Origin: Liolophura sinensis
Lineage: Eukaryota; Mollusca; Polyplacophora; Chitonida; Chitonidae
DNA length: 64,000 nt
NCBI RefSeq assembly: GCF_032854445.1
Contig: NC_088307.1
Span: 7,872,001 to 7,936,000 of the forward strand
Direction: 5' to 3'
Positions 57,470-64,000 of the stretch are shown here, in pieces. The notes under the pieces are model-generated. The model saw only the letters and a program-made list of their open reading frames with translations, searched no databases and was not told where the DNA came from. Position 1 is the stretch's first letter; every line of letters starts with the position of its first letter. Both the position numbers and the translations under genes were made by a program.

Positions 57470-59850
57470 TGTACAAATAGAAGTTAGGGTGAACTAATCT
57501 AAAAGCTAAGGAGGATTGCACTTAAACGGTGAGGAGTAATACTAAATGCTGAGGTGGGTTGAATTTAAAGACTAAGGAGTAATACTAAAAGCCGAAGTGA
57601 ACTGCACCTAAAGACTGAGGAGTAACAGTAAAAGCAGAGGTGGGTTGCACATAAAGACTGAGAAGTAACACTAAAAGCCGAGGTGGGTTGCACATAAAGA
57701 CTGAGGTGTAACATTAAAAGCCGTAGTGGGCTGCACATAAAGACTGAGGAGTAACGCTAAAAGCCGTGGTGGGTTGCACATAAAGACTGAGGTGTAACAC
57801 TAAAAGCCGTGAAGGGTTGCACATAAAGACTGAGGTGTAACACTAAAAGCCGAAGTGAACTGCACTTGAAGACTGAGGAGTAACATTAAAAGCCGTGGTG
57901 GGTTGCACATACAGATTGGGAGTAACACTAAAAGCCCTGGTGGGTTGCACATAAAGACAGAGGTGTAACACTAAAAGCCGAAGTGAACTGCACTTGAAGA
58001 CTGAGGACTAACATTAAAAGCCGTGGTGGGTTGCATATACAGATTGGGGAGTAACACTAAAAGCCGTGGTGGGTTGCACATAAAGACTGAGGAGTAACAC
58101 TAAAAGCCGAAGTGAACTGCACTTGAAGACTGAGGAGTAACATTAAAAGCCGTGGTGGGTTGCACATACAGATTGGGAGTAACACTAAAAGCCGTGGTGG
58201 GTTGCACATAAAGACAGAGGTGTAACACTAAAAGCCGAAGTGAACTGCACTTGAAGACTGAGGAGTAACATTAAAAGCCGTGGTGGGTTGCACATACAGA
58301 TTGGGGAGTAACACTAAAAGCCGTGGTGGGTTGCACATAAAGACTGAGGAGTAACACTAAAAGCCGTGGTGGGTGGCACATAAAGACTGAGGAGCAGCAC
58401 TAAAGCCCAAGTGGGTTGCACATAACGACTGAGGAGTAATACTACAAGCAAAGGTGGGCTGCATTTAAAGACTGAGGAGTAATTTTATAACCCGAGGTGG
58501 GTTGCACCTTAAAGGTTACATGAAACGCTTTGGCTTTTTTTCTTAGCCTGCAGATTATGATTTGTAAATAAATGTTACGGTACAAAAGAAATTCAACCTT
58601 CAAAGTATAATTTTCTTAAGGGTTCAGCGGTCAGTCCGGATTAAGTACAATGTGACTTGGACATAAGTTCCTTCATTTGGCTTCGAAACACAATTCTTGT
58701 TTTAGACTTCCTTTCTGTGTATCCATTAAGACTCAGGCTAATACTAAAGGCTGCAATGGCCTGTGCCTAAAGACTGAGGAGCAATGCTTAAAGCTGGAGT
58801 TGGGCTGCACCTAAAGACTGAAGAGTAATAATAAAGGCTGGTGTGGACTGCACCCAATACTAAGGAGCAATACTAAAGGCTGGGGTTGGCTGCACCTAAG
58901 GATTGACGAGTAATACTACAGGGTGGGGAGGGCTGCACCTAAAGACTTAAGAGTAATACTAAAGGCTGGGGGTGGGTTGCACCCAAAGACCGAGGAGCAA
59001 CAGTAAAGTCTAGGATGGGCTGCGCGTAAAGACTCAGGAGTAATACTAAAGTTTGAGGTGGGCTGCACCTGAGTACTGAGGAGCAATACTAAAGGCTGGG
59101 GTGGGCTGCACCTAAATACTGAGGAGTTACACTAAAGGCTGGGGTAGGCTGCACCTAAAGACTAAGGAGCAGTGCTAAAGGCTGGAGCTGGGCTACACCT
59201 AAAGACTGAGGAGTAACACTACAGGCTGGGGGTGGGCTGAATATAGACTAAGGACTAACACTAAAGGCTGGGGGTGGGCTGCACCTAAAGACTAAGGAGT
59301 AATACTAAAGGCGGGAGGTGGGCTGCACCTAAAGACTGAGGAGTACTACTAAAGACTGGAGGTGGGCTGCACCTAAAGACTGAGGAGTAACACTAAAGAC
59401 TGAGGTGGGTTACACTTATATGCTGAAGTGCAATACACCTAGAATCTGAGATTATAACCTAAAGACTGAAAGAAAAACTGGGTTAGGTGTAAAAATTACA
59501 CCTAATGATCGACTGAAGTGTAGTAGATCTAAAGTTCGAGGTATAGTGCATATTTAAGATAAGACGAGGAGGATTACACCTCACGACAGACTGAGGTGTA
59601 GTACATCTAAAATCTGAGCTACAGTACATGTACACCTACAAGATAAGGAAGATGACACCTAATGACTGACTGAGACGTAGTACATCTACAGTCTGAGGTA
59701 TAGTACATCTACACTTAAAGGAAGAGGGGGGATTGCACCAAATGACTGATGTGTAGTACGGTATATCTAAATTAAGTCTGAAGTGTATTTAAGCAAAAAT
59801 CAGAAGTGCATTACACCTGAAGACTGAATGAGGTGAATATCGCCAAAATA
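57470..59850. repeat. 43-bp minisatellite in two subfamilies
   Basis: About 25 units of GTGGTGGGTTGCACATAAAG plus ACTGAGGAGTAACACTAAAA type (57470-58515). After a 220-bp unique break follow about 17 units of the sister type GGCTGGGGTGGGCTGCACCT plus AAAGACTGAGGAGTAATACT (58735-59430), then decayed units to about 59850. With 2.4 kb it is the largest array in the window. Confidence 0.95.
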
Positions 59851-59964
59851 CTAAACTAGCTGTAACCACGGCCAGAATAATTTAACAACAGACGCTGACT
59901 TAGTTTTAATGCAGTCGTCTGGGCCCGGAAAGTTTGATCTTTTAAAGCACTTATGCTCACTATT

Positions 59965-60222
59965 CCATAAAATACAGAAAAAAATACAGAAAACACACAT
60001 ACTGAAGAAAGATAGATACAAAAGTACAAATTAAACTAAGTGGATATATACAAATAGAGAAAGAAATACAGAAAACACACATACTGAAGAAAGAAAGAAA
60101 TAGAAGTACAAATTAAACTAAGTGGATATTTACAAATAGAGAAAGAAATACAGAAAACTACACACATATTGAAAGAAAGAAAGAGATAAAAGTACAAATT
60201 AAACCAAGTGGATATTTACCGA
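59965..60222. repeat. Tandem repeat of about 70-80 bp
   Basis: Three and a half units with ACAGAAAACACACATACTGA, AAGTACAAATTAAACTAAGT and GGATATTTACAAATAGAG. Confidence 0.9.
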
Positions 60223-60930
60223 CACCCATACACGATTACATTACACTCACCGCTTCGGGTTACATGTTCCCGTTGTATTCGCGATCTCCGCAGATGATTA
60301 GGAAAGCTTTCACCATGTGCTTGGCCTGTCTTGAATACAGCCTTCTGAACAAACCGGCTAGTGTTGGTCTTAAAACTGTAGTTATACTTCTCAAATGTCA
60401 CACATCTTGTCAGACTGTTTTCTTGCTCTTGTTTATCACGTTAAAGCCAGCTCCTAAGTGTTAGCATGACATAAATACGGTTACTGCACGTCCGCATTCT
60501 GGGGTCAGGTCTTTGTTTCCGGAACATCCCGCAGCCTCGAACAGATTGTCATCCGTTAGCTTCGATAAACTTCGTGGAAATGAACCCAGCGGTTTGAAAG
60601 ACATCCGGTTCACGCTATGTGAGTTATGAATGTAATTTGTCATAACAGGATGCAACAAAAGGCATTTACAGAATAACACTATGGCTTTGTAGTTTGTCAG
60701 TCTGTCTGTCTGTCTATCTGTCTTTTTGGTCAATCGGTCGGTCAGTGAAATTTCGACATTAATTAAACTTTTAACACTAGTCATTCACTTAACGAAGGAC
60801 CTGAGTGCACAAACAGACATAGGCTTCTGCGGCGGATGTGATGGATATTCTTTATAGGCTAGAATATAGGAAATCTTTGAAGTGACTGCTTAATCGTTAA
60901 CTGTCGATTATTTATTACTTTTGTTTTAAA
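60223..60930. other. Noncoding; possible untranslated exon
   Basis: A minus-strand donor-like GCG/GTGAGT lies near 60250, and the GC content of 60250-60310 and 60460-60600 is higher than its surroundings. It could hold the upstream noncoding exon required by the signal-peptide exon, but nothing proves it. TCTGTCTGTCTGTC occurs at 60699-60712. Confidence 0.25.
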
Positions 60931-61370
60931 AGTGGGGTTAAATGTCGCTTTCAACATTATTTTTTTCTGAGCACAACGGTGGCAATCCGGCATCCCAAAG
61001 CTGGCATATTAAAATTTATTTATTTAGTTGATTGGTGTTTTACGCCGTACTCAAGAATATTTCACTTATACGACGGCGGCCATCATTATGGCGGGTGGAA
61101 ACCGGGCAGAGCCCGGGGGAAACCCACGACCATCCGCACGTTATTGGCAGACCTCCCCACGAACGGCCGGAGAGGAAGCCAGCATGAGCTGGACTTGAAC
61201 TCACAGCGATCGCATTGATGAGAGACTACTAGGTCATCACGCTGCACTAGCGCGCTAATCAACGGAGCCACGGAGGCCCCGGCATATTAATAAAGCTGCC
61301 TCACTGGAACACCATGCCGAAGACACCGGCCAAACACGACGTCCCACAGCACGTCGGTAACTTGTCCAAG
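60931..61370 (-). mobile_element. SINE family 2 copy broken by a SINE family 1 insertion
   Basis: Left part GGGGTTAAATGTCGCTTTCA (60932-61002) and right part AAGCTGCCTCACTGGAACAC (61291-61370) belong to one family 2 copy, as in 32684-32885. Confidence 0.75.
61013..61280 (-). mobile_element. SINE family 1, full length, nested
   Basis: A full copy: tail TTTATTTATTTAG, GATTGGTGTTTTACGCCGTA, GGGCAGAGCCCGGGGG, B-box complement GGACTTGAAC (61191-61200) and tRNA-like head to CGGAGGCCCC. The target-site duplication GGCATATTAA is at 61003-61012 and 61281-61290. Confidence 0.93.
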
Positions 61371-62130
61371 GTCGGTGGTTTACACCGGAGACTTCGCTTT
61401 CCGCATCCCATAAAACCGACCGTCATCATATTAGTGAAAAATTCATGTCTATATTGCGTTTACCCAAACACTAAAATAAACATAACCACTCGAATGAAGT
61501 CGCACTATAAACCATCACATATACATGCTGTATGATATTGGTGTCTTCGGCGATCGCGTTAAGTGTTAAGTCTTGTGTCTTAGAGGATAGAGTTAAGGGG
61601 GCTGCGAATGATGATATTGTTTTACCGGATACTGTTCCACATTTCATAAGAATGGGGCAGGGCAAGAAGATCTCAGGCTTATGGTGACCTTACATAAACA
61701 GAGCAGGTTTGTGGGACATCTGGCATATATTATATGGCGATGGTGATAATCCTGTGCATTGTTTTGATGTTACTGTATGTTAAATGTGCTGACAGCACAG
61801 CATATGGAGTAATTTTAGACTAGAGGCGTCTTATAAATTACAATGAACATGACTGCATTTTTTACCTAACTCTACTTAAGCCATGGTGCTAGGGGGCGTG
61901 TGTTTTAAGCATTGACAATTAAATAAATCCATAACTGAGGTAAATGTCGAGAGATCGTATTTTACCGGTTACCAATTATCACACTGTCGTCACTTCTCTG
62001 ATATAATGCTGTATGCTCTTTAATTAACCCTATATTTGCACGAATCTTTTTCATTTAACTTCGCAATATTTTTATCATTTCTACTCTCGTTGACAGTTCG
62101 AGGTAGTCAGAATACGTACTCATTTACTAA
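61371..62130. other. Noncoding, nothing recognised
   Basis: AT-rich unique sequence. Confidence 0.5.
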
Positions 62131-62272
62131 TTTAATGGTGATTCACGCCGTACTCGAGAGTATTTCACTTAAAAGAAGCGGGGAAATAACCCGAATACCC
62201 GCAGGGTGCTGGAAGATCTTCCCACGTGCCTCCGGAGAGGAAGTCAGTAAGTGCTGGACGTGAACTCACAGT
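62131..62272 (-). mobile_element. SINE family 1, truncated
   Basis: GGTGATTCACGCCGTACTCG, CCCGCAGGGTGCTGGAAG, AGTGCTGGACGTGAACTCAC. Confidence 0.75.
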
Positions 62273-62357
62273 TATTATGCTTATAACATATGTGGTGATT
62301 TGCTATGTAGAACAACATTCGCAAAGAAAAATAGTGCAGAACCACATGCATGTATGC

Positions 62358-62515
62358 ATGCATGCATACATACATACATACATACATACATACATACATA
62401 CATACATACATACATACATACATACATACATACACACAGACACACAGACACACAGACACACACACATACCCACATACATACATACATACATACATACATA
62501 CATACATACATACAT
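62358..62515. repeat. CATA microsatellite with ACACAG interior
   Basis: CATACATACATA runs on both sides of ACACAGACACACAGACACAC. Cysteine/tyrosine- and threonine/histidine-rich frames across it are artefacts. Confidence 0.95.
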
Positions 62516-62525
62516 TTCCTGCCGT

Positions 62526-62583
62526 CCGTTTTCCTGCCACCATATGTGCTGGCCTTCGTCGTAGCAGTGAAATATTCTTGAGT
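62526..62583 (+). mobile_element. SINE family 1, 3' fragment
   Basis: CGTTTTCCTGCCACCATATG, TGCTGGCCTTCGTCGTAGCA, GTGAAATATTCTTGAGT. Confidence 0.7.
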
Positions 62584-62584
62584 C

Positions 62585-62950
62585 TACATGTATAGTACAC
62601 AAAAGAGGATCACCTTCATGTGGAGACTGGCCACTATAACAGTCTTCATATATGTACATGTAGAGAAAAGAGGATCACCTCCACGTGGAGACTGATCACT
62701 CTTACAGTCTACATACATGTACATGTAGAGAAAAGAGGATCGCCCCCACGTGGAGACTGGCTACTCTTATAGTCTAAATACATGTACATGTAGAGAAAAG
62801 TGAATCACCTCCACATGGAGATTGGCCACTCTTCCCGATACACATCAGAACATTCTCACATTAGAACACAGTCCAACATGTAGAGAAAAGAGAATCACCT
62901 CCACGTGGAGACTGGCCACTCTTATAGTCTAGAAAAATGTACATGTAGAT
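62585..62950. repeat. 65-bp tandem repeat with a 12-bp palindrome
   Basis: About 5.5 units with TACATGTAGAGAAAAGAGG, ATCACCTCCACGTGGAGACT and GGCCACTCTTATAGTCTA. Most units keep the perfect palindrome CTCCACGTGGAG (E-box core CACGTG) and the palindrome TACATGTA. Confidence 0.92.
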
Positions 62951-64000
62951 TTTGATAGTGTAGAAACATATAGATAAAACACGCTGATCTCCATATGTGG
63001 GGCCTTTCAATGGCCTTTCAATAGTGGTGTTGACTTTATATTTTTTAAATGGAATAAAATCATCTCATTTATATTTGTTGTCGAGCAAAAACTGAAAAAC
63101 TGAAAACTGATATCCATAGAATATAAATGAATTGGGAGATATTGACATTTTATATAAGAACAATATTGTGAGTTAACACGCTACCAAAATGATCTTCCAG
63201 GCATTCTTTTAAATATATTATGAGCATTGGAGACAGGTGAAGATTTATATAAGTATCAATAATCTATCCTCTAAATATTGTATTACGTATCCACGACATG
63301 CCGTACTACTACACAGAATATGACGAAGGGCTTACAGAATAGAGAGTAAACACAGAGCTACGACGACAGTGATTTAATTGACAAATGGTCACACGTGATC
63401 GGTGCAATATGACATCTCATAAATTTACCTCAGTTTGGGTTTTAGTGTAACTGTTCATGTAAATGCCTGAATAGAAGCAAATCATGCGCCCTGGCACCAT
63501 GGCTTACGCATAGATGCCCACCTTAATTCTTCTAATGTTAGGACAGATATAAGTAGTGCTGAAAGCAAAGATTTACATTTATCTCCCATTTTTTGTGAGG
63601 AGTATTATATGAATATATTGTTTAATGGATGGGCTAGCCATGTGAAATAAGACCTTAAATATTTCTGCTATAGTTACATGTATATTAGCTAAAAAGAGCA
63701 GACCAAGTGTCCCCAAAATTAGAAGAATTAGGTTATGTAATTTTATATAAGTAATAACAATTTAATTGAGCCAGTGATTAATTAAGTATGTTTTGTGCTA
63801 AGAAGAGGGGTTCATACACGTTATCACGAACTTTGAACCAACTCCGTTGTCTGTTAATGACATTAAAACAGGCCTATGTTTAAAATTGTTTAAATAGGCC
63901 TACGGATGCATGTCAATGACGCCATTAAGATCGGGGTATAGCAACTAGAATTATATACCTGATACAGATTTTATGGCGTATACGGTACTTTATTGATCAG
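62951..64000. other. Noncoding; contains a dispersed repeat piece
   Basis: 63331-63430 is similar to the 48-bp array edge plus 35813-35890. A 12-nt inverted pair, AATTCTTCTAAT (63525-63536) and ATTAGAAGAATT (63718-63729), may be the ends of a worn foldback element. No gene seen. Confidence 0.5.

Noticed and set aside
55639-59430. CRISPR-like regular repeats
   Set aside because: Units are directly tandem with no unique spacers and this is animal DNA; these are minisatellites.
60461-60784. Minus-strand ORF with CSGNKDLTPECGRAV
   Set aside because: Few cysteines, wrong spacing for a sushi domain and no clear splice sites.
62244-62659. Cysteine/tyrosine-rich and threonine/histidine-rich frames
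   Set aside because: Translation of the CATA microsatellite.
63525-63729. Inverted pair AATTCTTCTAAT as a MITE
   Set aside because: Only about 12 bases pair well and no target duplication was seen; too weak to call.

Overview
The window is animal genomic DNA. It has coding exons with GT-AG introns and phase-1 boundaries, LINE and SINE retrotransposons with target-site duplications, and many minisatellites. tRNA-derived SINEs with a shared 3' core (ending TTGAGTACGRCGT..AAAC) and a secreted multi-sushi protein fit a marine lophotrochozoan, most likely a mollusc; that assignment is an inference from repeat style. No bacterial genes, operons or CRISPR were seen.

Region 1 (1-25 kb) is dominated by LINEs, all on the minus strand. 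At the left edge lies a jockey/I-like LINE (1-4810) with an intact gag-like ORF1. Its ORF2 overlaps ORF1 by one base (TAATG) and is open for all 948 codons to the window edge; I checked it triplet by triplet. It abuts three copies of a second, Tx1/L1-type LINE: copy 1 (4812-10107, 3' part missing, several frameshifts), copy 2 (10168-16268, full length, one nonsense codon in ORF2) and copy 3 (17732-23439, RT core deleted, ORF1 intact). Their 5' ends, and the 3' ends of copies 2 and 3, touch TC/TATC microsatellites. The roughly 1.26 kb beside copies 2 and 3 (16381-17640 and 23701-24960) is duplicated.

Region 2 (17.5-54.6 kb) is one long minus-strand gene for a secreted sushi/CCP protein. A signal-peptide exon at 54450-54582 is followed by at least 18 CCP units: 16 encoded by one exon each, one split over two exons, and one decayed. 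All visible outer exon boundaries are phase 1, so exons can be duplicated or skipped without shifting the frame, and the gene shows just that. A three-domain block (types A, B, C) is repeated in order, a partial exon is tandemly tripled, and one exon (24894-25052) is a disabled chimera of two paralogous exons at the edge of the segmental duplication. The 3' end of the gene was not found and may lie left of the window.

Many introns carry their own private tandem repeat: a 158-bp dimeric satellite, then units of about 39, 61, 48, 57, 20, 57-60 and 53 bp. SINE copies of two families are scattered between them, including nested insertions with target-site duplications. A plus-strand stretch at 51.4-51.9 kb has three exact TGACGTCA sites ahead of a short ORF and could be an independent promoter.

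Region 3 (54.6-64 kb) is the 5' flank of the sushi gene. It has no recognisable gene and is mostly tandem repeats (units of 124, 55, 43, about 70 and 65 bp, plus GATT and CATA microsatellites) with SINE pieces.
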